NCBI RefSeq assembly: GCF_018502485.1
Contig: NZ_CP075546.1
Length of the DNA stretch: 64,000 nucleotides
Strand: one strand, 5' to 3'
Source of the DNA: Methanospirillum purgamenti
GTDB lineage: Archaea; Halobacteriota; Methanomicrobia; Methanomicrobiales; Methanospirillaceae
Numbering within the stretch: position 1 is the stretch's first letter; every line of letters starts with the position of its first letter. The notes beneath the pieces are model-generated. The model searched no databases and was not told the origin of the DNA. It saw nothing but the letters and a program-made list of their open reading frames with translations. Positions 30,603 to 39,544 of the stretch are shown one piece after another. The position numbers and the translations under genes were made by a program.

Positions 30603-32332
30603 TCAACCACCAGGAGCACATCACCAGCTAGCACGGTGTCTCCGGCATCGACAAAGATCTCTTTTACTACTCCATCACGGGGGCTTGTGATCGGATTTTC
30701 CATCTTCATGGCCTCAAGAACAATGAGGGTTTCTCCGGCAGTCACCTGATCCCCACGTCCAACCCGGATCTGAAGAACCATGCCCTGCATATTGCTCTTG
30801 ACTCCCCCGGGAATATCGGACTTTGGTGGTTCTGATGCCTTTTGTTTTCCTTCAACCAACTGATCCCCGATAGCAAGGATCCGGACTGTAAATGTCTCGC
30901 CGTCTACCTCAACCTGCATGGAAGATGGCAGGGAAAGATTTGAATCCTTTTTCTGAACTGCTGATGGAATGGGTTCTGGTTTTCGTTCTCCCTTCAGGAA
31001 TGACGGGGCAATGGCCGGATAGAGGATGTAGGTGAGTACGTCTTCTTCCTGCCTGATGAGGCCTGCTTCTGTTGCTTCAGCCTTCATCTTTTCATACATG
31101 GGTGCCAGAAGGTCTGCCGGCCGCACTGCGATAACCTCTTCGTTACCGATGATCAGCGTCCGGATTTCATCAGAGATGGGCCCGGGTGACTTACCATACA
31201 GCCCTTTTACATAATCCTTGACTTCGTTTGAGATGGTCTTGTACCTCCCACCGGTCAGGACGTTAAATACTGCCTGGGTTCCCACAATCTGTGATGTCGG
31301 GGTGACAAGCGGTGGATACCCAAGATCTTCTCTAACCCGGGGGATTTCATCAAAAACGGCTTCCATCTTGTCAAGTGCATCCTGATCCTGGAGCTGAGAG
31401 ACAAGGTTCGTAATCATTCCGCCCGGCAGCTGGTAAATAAGTACATCACTATCAACCCGTTCAGCAACCGGAGTAAACAGACCCTCGTATTTATTGCGGA
31501 TCTTCAGACATTCATTTCTGATCTGCCGGAGTTGGAGAAGATCTATCCCAGTATCTCGCGATGTTCCCTGTACTGAAGCTACAATGCTCTCAGTGGGTGG
31601 CTGGCTTGTCCCGAGCGCAAACGGTGACATGGCGGTATCGAGAATATCCACTCCTGCATCGATGGCAGCATCATATGACATTGGTGCTATGCCACTGGTG
31701 CAATGACTATGCAGATCAACCAGGACATCCATCTCGTCTTTTATACCGGTGATGAGTTCTTTTGCAATACCCGGCATGATAAGTCCAGCCATGTCCTTAA
31801 TGCAGATTGAGTCACAATCACGGGCATATAGTTCCCGCGCGAGATCTACAAAACCCTTGACCGAGTGGACCGGACTTGTTGTGTACGATATCGTTCCCTG
31901 AAGGTGAGCGCCGGTCTCTTTAACCCTGGTCATCGGACGCTCCATATTTCTGATATCATTCAGGGCATCAAACACCCGGAATATGTCAACCCCATTTTTA
32001 TGCGAGAGGTCAACAAACCGATCAACCACATCATCAGAATAGTGGCGGTACCCGACCAGATTCTGGCCCCGCAGGAGCATCTGAATGGGAGTGTGATTCA
32101 GTTCTGCCTTGAGTTTCCGAAGTCGTTCCCATGGATCCTCATTGAGAAACCTGATACAACTGTCAAAGGTGGCCCCACCCCATGCCTCAACCGAGAAGAA
32201 ACCGGCCTTATCTATAGAGCGGGTCAGCGGGATCATGTCCTCAGTTCGCATTCTAGTTGCGATAAGTGACTGGTGCGCATCCCGAAGTGTTGTATCTGTT
32301 ATGCAAAGCCGTTTTATTCGGTCAGAACTCAT
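30599..32332 (-). CDS. pycB: Pyruvate carboxylase subunit B (carboxyltransferase plus biotin carrier)
   Basis: About 577 residues. The N-terminal carboxyltransferase barrel begins ITDTTLRDAHQSLIATRMR, with metal-ligand region LVDLHSHCTSGIAPM; a PYC_OADA domain follows, then the biotinyl domain with LEAMKMENPI (Lys near residue 543). The start is placed at ATG 32332, which has AGGTG a few bases upstream; an in-frame ATG at 32410 would overlap the ECF T gene. The enzyme needs biotin from the importer and BirA encoded just upstream. Confidence 0.95.
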   Translation of the reverse strand: MSSDRIKRLCITDTTLRDAHQSLIATRMRTEDMIPLTRSIDKAGFFSVEAWGGATFDSCIRFLNEDPWERLRKLKAELNHTPIQMLLRGQNLVGYRHYSDDVVDRFVDLSHKNGVDIFRVFDALNDIRNMERPMTRVKETGAHLQGTISYTTSPVHSVKGFVDLARELYARDCDSICIKDMAGLIMPGIAKELITGIKDEMDVLVDLHSHCTSGIAPMSYDAAIDAGVDILDTAMSPFALGTSQPPTESIVASVQGTSRDTGIDLLQLRQIRNECLKIRNKYEGLFTPVAERVDSDVLIYQLPGGMITNLVSQLQDQDALDKMEAVFDEIPRVREDLGYPPLVTPTSQIVGTQAVFNVLTGGRYKTISNEVKDYVKGLYGKSPGPISDEIRTLIIGNEEVIAVRPADLLAPMYEKMKAEATEAGLIRQEEDVLTYILYPAIAPSFLKGERKPEPIPSAVQKKDSNLSLPSSMQVEVDGETFTVRILAIGDQLVEGKQKASEPPKSDIPGGVKSNMQGMVLQIRVGRGDQVTAGETLIVLEAMKMENPITSPRDGVVKEIFVDAGDTVLAGDVLLVVE

Positions 32333-32363
32333 TTGGACACCTATATTACCGCCAGGGTGCGGT

Positions 32364-33029
32364 TCAAACAATAAAGGTTGAACCGGATATAATAAAAAAG
32401 TCTCCTGCAATCAGGGAAAAAAGCAAAACGGCGCAGCAAAATGCCCCGGCTATCCGGTCTTTCAATGGTGAAACAAAGACAGGACAATGAGTCCCCCCGC
32501 TGGTGTACCCACGTAGGGTAAGAACGACTGCTCGTTCCTGTGCTAGTTGTAGTTGTCGTATGACGACTCCGGAAAAAACCGCCGGGATCATGGTTGGGGA
32601 TAGCCTCTTTCCTTTCTGGCGGATTGCAACAGATACCCGGTTCGTCTCTCTTGCAAGTACTTCAAGTGAAGACATACTCAGTTCTCCTATAAGTCCCAGG
32701 TCAAATCCGGTTTTATTACCAAACAACCAGACCCCAACATCCAGAAGTTCTCCCGGATACCGGCCGGCATACATCCATGATGCAATGATGAGGATTGCCG
32801 TAATCCTGATTATATATGAGAAACCGTCCTCTCCTGACCAGATTGCAGCAAGTCCCATTACTACCGGGACAAGGAGAATGAGGATAAGAGAGCGAATGGT
32901 TCTGATCGATGTCTGTGCTTTTCCAAAAATCATCCACCAGATCAGAGAAAGAATCGCTCCGGCCAGAGAGACCCACGCCGCTGCTGAAAGGATAACAGTT
33001 GCCAGCAGCCTTATTCTTGGATCCTGCAT
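32364..33029 (-). CDS. ECF transporter T component (biotin-type, BioN/EcfT)
   Basis: 221-residue CbiQ/EcfT-family membrane protein with hydrophobic segments at about 10-35, 40-65, 70-90 and 190-215, and coupling-helix motifs IRQKGKRL and LTLRGYTSGG corresponding to the A-R-G type pairs. Its neighbours are two ECF ATPases and BioY, so it most likely energises biotin uptake. It overlaps the upstream ATPase gene by 19 bp. Confidence 0.82.
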   Translation of the reverse strand: MQDPRIRLLATVILSAAAWVSLAGAILSLIWWMIFGKAQTSIRTIRSLILILLVPVVMGLAAIWSGEDGFSYIIRITAILIIASWMYAGRYPGELLDVGVWLFGNKTGFDLGLIGELSMSSLEVLARETNRVSVAIRQKGKRLSPTMIPAVFSGVVIRQLQLAQERAVVLTLRGYTSGGTHCPVFVSPLKDRIAGAFCCAVLLFSLIAGDFFIISGSTFIV

Positions 33030-33715
33030 ACCGCCTCCTCAAGATCCTGCCTTGAAAGACCAGCGGGACATATCCCATGGTTGAGTAAGTACCTGATAAG
33101 TGGAGGTGCTCTCTTCCACCTGGTTAATCCTTCAGGCATTGAGCCTACCTTGGTTAGTACACCATTGTCCAGCTCCCAGAGTATGTCAATCGATGGGAGA
33201 TGAGTTATGTCATGACTGATGAGAATGACTACCTGGCTGGAGTGATCCTCAATAAGCTGGCTCACCCATTCTCTGGCCTCTCCATCTAACCCTGCATAGG
33301 GTTCGTCAAGAATGATAAGATCATATCCGCCGGTGAGAATTGCAGCAAGTTCAAGTCTTCTAAGTTCACCTCGCGAAAGTGCAAAAATATCGGCATTCTC
33401 TTTACCGATTAGTCCGGCTCGTGCGATGATCAATCGGGTGTCATGGCACCAGCTTGCGGCTTCTTCCTGTACGGTTATAGTACTGACATGGTAACTTGTG
33501 TCCTGCAGGAGCATGACTCTCCGTGTCCCTTCCCACCTGATGACTCCCTGGTCTGGTTTCTCAATTCCGGCAAGTATCTCACCAAGTGTTGTCTTTCCTG
33601 ATCCGACCCGGCCGGTGAGAAGATGTATACCTGGTTGAAATGTGCCATCAGCCTGCAGGGTAAATGAACCATTTTTGCGGACGATTCCTTCAAGGCTAAT
33701 CCCAGGAGAACTCAC
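33011..33715 (-). CDS. ECF transporter ATPase 1 (BioM-type)
   Basis: 234 residues, ABC ATPase: Walker A GRVGSGKTTLGEIL near residue 36, a variant signature ALSRGELRRLELAA, Walker B YDLIILDEPYAGLDGE and H-loop ILISHD. The signature has SRGE in place of SGGE. Paired with the second ATPase upstream (4-bp overlap), it probably forms a heterodimer driving BioY through the T subunit. Confidence 0.85.
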   Translation of the reverse strand: MSSPGISLEGIVRKNGSFTLQADGTFQPGIHLLTGRVGSGKTTLGEILAGIEKPDQGVIRWEGTRRVMLLQDTSYHVSTITVQEEAASWCHDTRLIIARAGLIGKENADIFALSRGELRRLELAAILTGGYDLIILDEPYAGLDGEAREWVSQLIEDHSSQVVILISHDITHLPSIDILWELDNGVLTKVGSMPEGLTRWKRAPPLIRYLLNHGICPAGLSRQDLEEAVCRIQE

Positions 33716-34413
33716 AAGGTATCCCTGCCAGATGTTTCAGCAATCACCGTTTTCCAAAATCCTGGATCATTCAGGTGACAATGTCCTCCCTGGTTACCTG
33801 TGTTTTGTGAGGATGTATGATCCTGCATCTCGCCATTTTCCAAGGTGATTATCTTGTCTGTATGAGCCAGGTGCTCGGGTCTGTGGGATGAAAAGAGAAC
33901 ATACCTGATCCCTGACTTTTGTATGATATTGTCCAGATGACTACAGAACTCATCATCAAGATGTGAGTCTGTCTCATCAAGAATGAGGAGATCAGGTTGT
34001 GCAATCATTGCTGCTCCACATGCAATAAGAACCAGTTCACCACCAGATAGTCCATGAACTGCCCGATCAAGGAGATGAGATATTCCAAGGTTTCTTGCAC
34101 ATACACAGACGATCTTTTCTATATCTGTGCAGTTTTTTTTAGAAAATCTTAGATGACTTGCCAACTCATCAAAAACCCGTGTGAAAAGAATGTTTCTATC
34201 CGGATATTCCCCCACCCACCCGATAACACAATCTGCAGGGTTTTTTCCGTCAATGTGGATTGTTCCAGTCCCTGGGGGAAAAATTCCTGCGAGAAGTTTT
34301 AAAAATGTGGTTTTTCCCGAACCATTCGGACCGGTTATTCCACAAACACCTGGTTTTATGGCACAGGAAGAGATGTTAAGGATTCCAGATCTTACTGCAT
34401 GAATCTTGATCAT
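33712..34413 (-). CDS. ECF transporter ATPase 2 (BioM-type)
   Basis: About 233 residues from ATG 34413 (MIKIHAVRSGILN), which overlaps the bioY stop as ATGA; an in-frame ATG at 34560 lies within bioY. Walker A GPNGSGKTTFLKLL, signature LSGGELVLIACGAAM, Walker B LLILDETDSHLDDE (Thr instead of Pro after Glu) and H-loop SSHRPEH. The C-terminal tail contains a His/Gln-rich stretch without known role. Confidence 0.85.
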   Translation of the reverse strand: MIKIHAVRSGILNISSCAIKPGVCGITGPNGSGKTTFLKLLAGIFPPGTGTIHIDGKNPADCVIGWVGEYPDRNILFTRVFDELASHLRFSKKNCTDIEKIVCVCARNLGISHLLDRAVHGLSGGELVLIACGAAMIAQPDLLILDETDSHLDDEFCSHLDNIIQKSGIRYVLFSSHRPEHLAHTDKIITLENGEMQDHTSSQNTGNQGGHCHLNDPGFWKTVIAETSGRDTL

Positions 34414-34946
34414 CGGGTTGTAAGCCTGGTTGTATATGGCTGGATTCTTTTGGTTATGAGAAATGCTGCGGTAGACTTGATGATGTCTCCTGGAATAAAT
34501 GGGAGCATCCCTGCGGCAATGGCCGGCATAATACCCATTGGAACGGACAGTATCAGCCATGATAAGCCAAACAGGTAAATAATGAGAATGCCGCTGGCAA
34601 GCCCTGCAACATGGATTTTTTCTGATACCTGTTCATAACATAATCCAACCATAATCGCAGCCGGAATAAATCCAATGAGGTATCCTCCGGTTGGACCGAT
34701 CAGAACTCCGAGCCCCGCTGCACCGTTGTGAAATACCGGAAGCCCGATAGCTCCAAGAAGCAGGTATAATGCCATCGGAATTCCGGCATATCGCTTCATG
34801 ATCGTTCCGGTTAGAAGAACACCCAGTGTCTGCAGGGTGATTGGTACCGGGATGAATGGGATTGATATCCAGGAAAAAACTGTGGTCATCGCGATGAAAA
34901 GGGTGGTGTGGGTGATGATGAGAGATCGGTGATAGTCGCCAGTCAT
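34410..34946 (-). CDS. bioY: BioY, biotin transporter S component
   Basis: 178 residues, six hydrophobic helices. Family motifs FIPVPITLQTLGVLLTG, YLLLGAIGLPVF and GPTGGYLIGFIPAA are all present, so biotin specificity is firm. It is followed by its own ATPases and T protein, i.e. a dedicated (BioMNY-like) rather than shared importer. It starts 3 bp after the birA stop. Confidence 0.95.
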   Translation of the reverse strand: MTGDYHRSLIITHTTLFIAMTTVFSWISIPFIPVPITLQTLGVLLTGTIMKRYAGIPMALYLLLGAIGLPVFHNGAAGLGVLIGPTGGYLIGFIPAAIMVGLCYEQVSEKIHVAGLASGILIIYLFGLSWLILSVPMGIMPAIAAGMLPFIPGDIIKSTAAFLITKRIQPYTTRLTTR

Positions 34947-34948
34947 TG

Positions 34949-35929
34949 TTATATGTGAATACAGTCGCCGGCAATGACTCGTTCTATCTTGCCGTTATCT
35001 TTCTTTACAACGAGTGCTCCATTTGGATCGATATCAATTGCTTCCCCTTCAAAGTGGGATCGAAGTGTTACGATCCGAACCCTTCGTCCAATGGTTGAGG
35101 AAAAATTCTTCCATTCCCTGATGACCGCATCATATTCTCCTTGTGAGATCATCTCGTACCTATTCTCGAACTCTTTTAGTATTGCGGCAAGAAGAACAGC
35201 GCGGTCCACATCCTGGTTTACTTCCTGGCTGATCGAGGTAATGGTGCTGCGGATGGTCTGATTTAGGGACTCAAGATTCACGTTTGCGTCAATGCCGATA
35301 CCTACCAGGCAGTATTCTACCTTTTGACCTTCTGCGCCAAGTTCCAGAAGGATTCCAGCTACTTTCTTGTCACCGATGATGATATCATTTGGCCATTTGA
35401 TAAGGGCACCAATATCATACATCTTGCGTAAAACCCGTGCCACTGATACCGATGCAGCAAGGGTCAGCATAAAGAGGTGATCAATAGGGATCTGTGGCTG
35501 GAGGATGATGGTGACCCAGATACCACCAGTCGGTGAAACCCAGGCCCTCCCCATCCTTCCGATACCGCCGGTCTGTTCCTCAGCGATGATGACCATACCG
35601 TTCATCTCATCGATTCCCCCCTGCTCTGCAAGATCCTTGCCGTACCAGATGGTTGACGGGATGCTTTCAAAAAACCGCATCCTCCTGCCGATGAGTTTTG
35701 TTTTCAGGTGTTTGTAGATAATATGGGGACGATAATCCTGGTTTTTATCATGGAGGACATATCCCTCTTCTTCTGAAGCGGTGATGTCATACCCGAGCTG
35801 GCGGAGCTCATTGATGTGTTTCCATACTGCTGATTTTGAGAGAGAGAGTGCCTGTGCTATCTCACTGGTTTCAACCGGCTCATCTGACTTTTCAAGAATT
35901 TCAAGGACTTTGAACGCCTGCGTATACAT
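34949..35929 (-). CDS. birA: BirA, biotin-protein ligase with DNA-binding domain
   Basis: About 326 residues. N-terminal winged helix (TSEIAQALSLSKSAVWKHI), central ligase domain with the biotinyl-AMP loop EEQTGGIGRMGRAW and IKWPNDIIIGDKKVAGIL, and a C-terminal SH3-like domain. It attaches biotin to PycB and probably represses biotin genes when biotin is plentiful. The start is ATG 35929, with GGTGAT just upstream, rather than 35986. Confidence 0.94.
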   Translation of the reverse strand: MYTQAFKVLEILEKSDEPVETSEIAQALSLSKSAVWKHINELRQLGYDITASEEEGYVLHDKNQDYRPHIIYKHLKTKLIGRRMRFFESIPSTIWYGKDLAEQGGIDEMNGMVIIAEEQTGGIGRMGRAWVSPTGGIWVTIILQPQIPIDHLFMLTLAASVSVARVLRKMYDIGALIKWPNDIIIGDKKVAGILLELGAEGQKVEYCLVGIGIDANVNLESLNQTIRSTITSISQEVNQDVDRAVLLAAILKEFENRYEMISQGEYDAVIREWKNFSSTIGRRVRIVTLRSHFEGEAIDIDPNGALVVKKDNGKIERVIAGDCIHI

Positions 35930-35933
35930 GATA

Positions 35934-36359
35934 TCACCGCTTTGCCCTGATCTGCTCTGTCGGAAGGGGACAGGGATCTTTGCCACATACCTGTTTAATT
36001 ATAGTTGACTGGTGTTCCATCAGAGTTGCCAGGTCGAAAATTCCGGTAATGTCCACAAGACCGACTGCTGCGAAGGTATTTCCCTCCTCATCTTTTAAAG
36101 GAGCGACTATTACCGGAACCCCTTTGTACTGTCCGGTCGTTGGTGTGACTTTCTGAAGTTTTCCGGACGTTAATACTTCTTCAAGAATGGGACCTGAATA
36201 ATCGGCGTCAACCACTACACCTTCTTCAATCCGAATCCCCGGTTTACCTACAGACCGCGCTGTCACTGGTAATTTTCCTACCATTTCATGAATAGCCATA
36301 CAGATAGGTATCCAATCCGTTGCTTCAGCCTGATCAGATAAGATATAACGGTTCATCAT
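35934..36359 (-). CDS. DUF2111 protein
   Basis: 141 residues, soluble. The pattern VGLVDITGIFDLATLMEHQ near residue 100 and IAPLKDEEGNTFAAVG-like segment match the methanogen-restricted DUF2111 family as I know it. No function is established. It lies 4 bp upstream of birA and 28 bp downstream of a BPL_N-like gene, so it is part of the biotin run. Start could be either of two adjacent ATGs. Confidence 0.75.
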   Translation of the reverse strand: MMNRYILSDQAEATDWIPICMAIHEMVGKLPVTARSVGKPGIRIEEGVVVDADYSGPILEEVLTSGKLQKVTPTTGQYKGVPVIVAPLKDEEGNTFAAVGLVDITGIFDLATLMEHQSTIIKQVCGKDPCPLPTEQIRAKR

Positions 36360-36387
36360 CTTCCCTCAATTATTCCCTTGTGTCTGA

Positions 36388-36972
36388 TTACAATAACCCT
36401 TCGCCTCCACCGGCGCAGAACTCGCGGACAAACCGGTGTGAAGGGTATTCATGCAGACTGGCAATGATGATTCGCCCCGAACCATAGGTTATCTGCACCA
36501 TCACCGGACCTGATGGTGCCTCCAAAATTACCTGCCCGTCTGATATGCCTGTGATGTTATCCAGTATTCCATCAATGGACACTTCGTCAGCCCCATCTTC
36601 AAGAATAGATGCTGAGGTGTGTCCTTCATTGATTGCAAGCTGCATCTTTGCGAATCCATATCGGTATGTTATTGGAACTGGGAGCCAGTCATACGCATGA
36701 GACATGTCAGTGCCTGCTCCAAACGCAAGCACGGTGCCTCCTTCACTTACGAATCTTTTGATCCTGGGACTGATTGCCCGGAGTGCTGCAAGGATACTGG
36801 TATGACCAGGAGCAGCAAATCCGGCAGGAATGACGACTCCATGAAATCTTCTTTTGAAAAATGGAGCTGCCAAAAGATGTGGAGTAACCAGTTCACAGGT
36901 ATGGCCACACTCTTCAAATAATCTGGTAAAAAGGACCGGCCCTTCCCAGATGACTGCAACCTGATGTGCCAT
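36388..36972 (-). CDS. BPL_N / glutamine-amidotransferase-like protein
   Basis: 194 residues with a class I amidotransferase-like fold: VAVIWEGPVLFTRLFEECGH, HGVVIPAGFAAPGHTSIL, then VSEGGTVLAFGAGTDMSHA and YGSGRIIIASLHEYPSH. A catalytic Cys nucleophile elbow is not evident (GAGTD in its place), so it is probably not an active amidotransferase. The fold occurs as the N-terminal domain of some biotin-protein ligases; here it is a free protein two genes from birA. Directly follows rtcB with no gap. Confidence 0.65.
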   Translation of the reverse strand: MAHQVAVIWEGPVLFTRLFEECGHTCELVTPHLLAAPFFKRRFHGVVIPAGFAAPGHTSILAALRAISPRIKRFVSEGGTVLAFGAGTDMSHAYDWLPVPITYRYGFAKMQLAINEGHTSASILEDGADEVSIDGILDNITGISDGQVILEAPSGPVMVQITYGSGRIIIASLHEYPSHRFVREFCAGGGEGLL

Positions 36973-38415
36973 TTATCCTTTTATGACTCCAAGTGGTTCC
37001 AGTCGTGCTACAAGCCTTGACAATCCCAGGTTGTGGACAACAGAGACCACTTCAGATGATGGTTTGTAAGCATCTGGTGCTTCTTCTGCAATGGCCCCGT
37101 CATGGGGAGCTTTTACCATGATGCCCGCTTTTCCGAGCGTTTCCCGGATATTTTTTCCTTGGATCTTCTTTTTTGCCTGGGATCGGGAGAGAACCCTGCC
37201 TGCTCCATGACAGGTTGATCCAAAGGTCCGGTTCATGGCAACATCTGTCCCCTTCAAAAGGAATGAGGAGGATCCCATGCTTCCAGGAATGATAACCGGC
37301 TGACCGACGTGAGAGTAATCAGATGGCACATCGGGACAGCCAGGACCAAATGCTCGCGTTGCACCTTTCCGGTGAACACAAACTCTGGCCTTCTTTCCAT
37401 CTATCTCATGTTCTTCCAGTTTTGCGACATTATGGGCAACATCATAGACCAGCCTGATGTCATCATATGCAATTCCGCACATGCTTGTAAGCACATTTCT
37501 TATCTGGTGGGTGATGATCTGACGGTTTGCCCATGCATAATTTGCTGCAGCGGCCATTCCACCAAAGTAGGCTTTTCCTTCCGGGGATGTCAGGGGAGCA
37601 CAGGCAAGTTGCTTGTCCGGGAGGTTGATATGGTACTTTGTTACGGCATGTTCGAGGATCTGGAGATGGTCAGTACAGACCTGGTGACCAAGTCCGCGAG
37701 ATCCACAGTGAACCATCATACAAACCTGTCCTTTTTCTATCCCATATGCCTGGGCAGCCTGTTCATCATAGATCTCTTCTACAACCTGAATTTCAAGAAA
37801 ATGATTTCCTGCACCCAGCGTTCCACTCTGAGGGACTCCCCGTGAGCGTGCTTTTTTTGAGACATGAGCGGGATCTGCTTCTTTCATCCTTCCCTGCTCT
37901 TCGCAGTGGAGAAGGTCATCCTGGTTGCCATATCCTTCTGCAACAGCAAAACCTGCCCCATCGGTCATCATTGTCTCGAGTTGCTTTTCAGAAAGGCGAA
38001 GCGTGGATCGTGCACCAACTCCGACTGGAACCGCATCATACAGGTTATCCAGTATCTCTTTCTTCTTAATCAGGTCAGAGGGCTGCAGAGGTGTCGTAAG
38101 AAGTCTGACTCCACAGTTGATATCAAACCCTACTCCGCCCGGAGAGATCACACCGGTTCCATAATCAAATGCTGCAACTCCTCCGATAGGAAAACCGTAT
38201 CCCCAATGGATGTCAGGCATGGCCAGCGAATTATGAATAATTCCCGGCATGGTTGCAACATTCGCCAGTTGCTGCAGCGCTCCCTCTTCAAGGGTTTTCG
38301 AGAGCATGTCAGAGAGAAAGAACCGGCCCGGAACATTCATTCCTGGAATAAATCCAACCGGAACTTCCCATTCATATTCACCGATTCGCTGTACTCCGTC
38401 AATCATACCTGTCAC
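36973..38415 (-). CDS. rtcB: RtcB, tRNA-splicing RNA ligase
   Basis: 480 residues without an intein. RtcB joins 2',3'-cyclic phosphate and 5'-OH RNA ends using GTP and Mn2+; in archaea it ligates tRNA exons and rRNA-derived BHB products. Motifs: GGVGFDINCGVRLL, HCGSRGLGHQ, VYDVAHNVAKLE and TCHGAGRVLSRSQAKK with the guanylylated histidine. It immediately follows archease. This window also encodes three of its likely substrates (tRNA-Met intron and the two rRNA BHB stems). Confidence 0.97.
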   Translation of the reverse strand: MTGMIDGVQRIGEYEWEVPVGFIPGMNVPGRFFLSDMLSKTLEEGALQQLANVATMPGIIHNSLAMPDIHWGYGFPIGGVAAFDYGTGVISPGGVGFDINCGVRLLTTPLQPSDLIKKKEILDNLYDAVPVGVGARSTLRLSEKQLETMMTDGAGFAVAEGYGNQDDLLHCEEQGRMKEADPAHVSKKARSRGVPQSGTLGAGNHFLEIQVVEEIYDEQAAQAYGIEKGQVCMMVHCGSRGLGHQVCTDHLQILEHAVTKYHINLPDKQLACAPLTSPEGKAYFGGMAAAANYAWANRQIITHQIRNVLTSMCGIAYDDIRLVYDVAHNVAKLEEHEIDGKKARVCVHRKGATRAFGPGCPDVPSDYSHVGQPVIIPGSMGSSSFLLKGTDVAMNRTFGSTCHGAGRVLSRSQAKKKIQGKNIRETLGKAGIMVKAPHDGAIAEEAPDAYKPSSEVVSVVHNLGLSRLVARLEPLGVIKG

Positions 38416-38823
38416 TCACACATCAAACAATACATCGCAGAAATATTCATTCTGATCCTGCTTTATGGAAAGACCATACCAGGAGATTCCTTTCACTTCA
38501 GTTCCTCCTCCGTGAATCTTTGGATCAAACAGTTCGCCTTTGAGGACTGCCCTGATCTCACCCTCACTGATAGTAATATCAAAATATGAGAAGACAAGGT
38601 TTTGGACTTCAGATTCATAGAGCAGTTCTGATAGGAATCCATGAAGCAGGTGCTCTATTGTATCACCTGATACTGAGATGATGACATCCTGCACAGGTTT
38701 TGCCTCACCTCGGTACATTGTTTTCATCAGGGCGCGGCCAGCGTCTGTAAACAGGCGACAAAGGTCAGGTGCCCTGATGTGCATCAGGATATCTGCAGTA
38801 TGTTCTCTCTCTTCAAAACTCAT
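38416..38823 (-). CDS. Archease, RtcB activator
   Basis: 135 residues. The N-terminal EREHTADILMHI and C-terminal GLSIKQDQNEYFCDVLFDV segments carry the conserved metal-binding acidic residues; VKGISWYGL is typical. Archease speeds RtcB guanylylation and turnover. It directly adjoins rtcB (stop and start abut), giving fixed stoichiometry. Confidence 0.93.
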   Translation of the reverse strand: MSFEEREHTADILMHIRAPDLCRLFTDAGRALMKTMYRGEAKPVQDVIISVSGDTIEHLLHGFLSELLYESEVQNLVFSYFDITISEGEIRAVLKGELFDPKIHGGGTEVKGISWYGLSIKQDQNEYFCDVLFDV

Positions 38824-39134
38824 CAGAGTCCGTTGTATTCATCCGGAAAGGCTTCGTCCCGCATCCCGACATGGTAGGGAACCAGTCCCATGTGTATATG
38901 GTCGATATACCTGGCCTGGTACATTGAGATATATATTGTGCGTTCTCCTGCCTTGAGTGCCAGGTCACTTGGCTTTGGAGGTTTATATGAGACCGGGAGG
39001 AGAATCGGGCCGCCACAGGATGTTGAGATTCGAAAATCGGTATTTCGTTCTTTCATATACTCGATAACCTCATCGTCAATGAATATCGAGTGGGAACCAG
39101 CCTCATCATACAGGCCGGCTTTTAGTTCAGACAT
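38823..39134 (-). CDS. Conserved hypothetical protein
   Basis: 103 residues from ATG 39134 (MSELKAGLYDEAGSH). No known domain recognised. Visible features: an acidic N-terminal half with FIDDEVIEYMKE, a central STSCGGPILLPVSYKPPKP, and a C-terminal half with YISMYQARYIDHIHMGLVPY. The next gene is archease (1-bp overlap), so a role near RNA repair or an unrelated housekeeping role are both possible. A TTG-initiated form from 39161 is less likely. Confidence 0.65.
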   Translation of the reverse strand: MSELKAGLYDEAGSHSIFIDDEVIEYMKERNTDFRISTSCGGPILLPVSYKPPKPSDLALKAGERTIYISMYQARYIDHIHMGLVPYHVGMRDEAFPDEYNGL

Positions 39135-39182
39135 CCAAGACACATGTGACCCGAGTAGCAAAAATGATTGTGATAATCCTGT

Positions 39183-39491
39183 TTATATTGCCAGGATTTT
39201 TCGGACCGACGGGGCATCCTTTTCTTTGAGCCTGTACATTCTGCAGCGTTTCTTTTCATCCCGGATTCCTTGTAATACTCCGATTCTTGATGAAACAAGG
39301 CCAATCATTCCTCCCACACCATGATATGATATCTGATATTTCGGCGCAAGATGCTCGTAAATTTCCTCAATGGTGAGATCCTGCCGGTGAAGAAATAATG
39401 AAAGAGCAGCACGCCTGACCCCGTTTGGATCCCCGGAAAGCCAGGCTTTCAGTCTCTGTTCTACCAGGTGCTGGCGTGTCTGAATTGTCAT
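39183..39491 (-). CDS. DUF2551 winged-helix-like protein
   Basis: 102 residues resembling the methanogen DUF2551 family: GDPNGVRRAALSLFLHRQDL, TIEEIYEHLAPKYQISYHGV and GGMIGLVSSRIGVLQGIR, consistent with a winged helix. GGAGG precedes the ATG. It is the first gene of the long minus-strand run and is divergent from secF with about 54 bp between, so it could regulate either unit; that is inference. Confidence 0.75.
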   Translation of the reverse strand: MTIQTRQHLVEQRLKAWLSGDPNGVRRAALSLFLHRQDLTIEEIYEHLAPKYQISYHGVGGMIGLVSSRIGVLQGIRDEKKRCRMYRLKEKDAPSVRKILAI

Positions 39492-39544
39492 ATCCTCCGG
39501 TTTTATATCCGCTGATCATAAGGTTTCCTCTATCCTGCCCTGAA

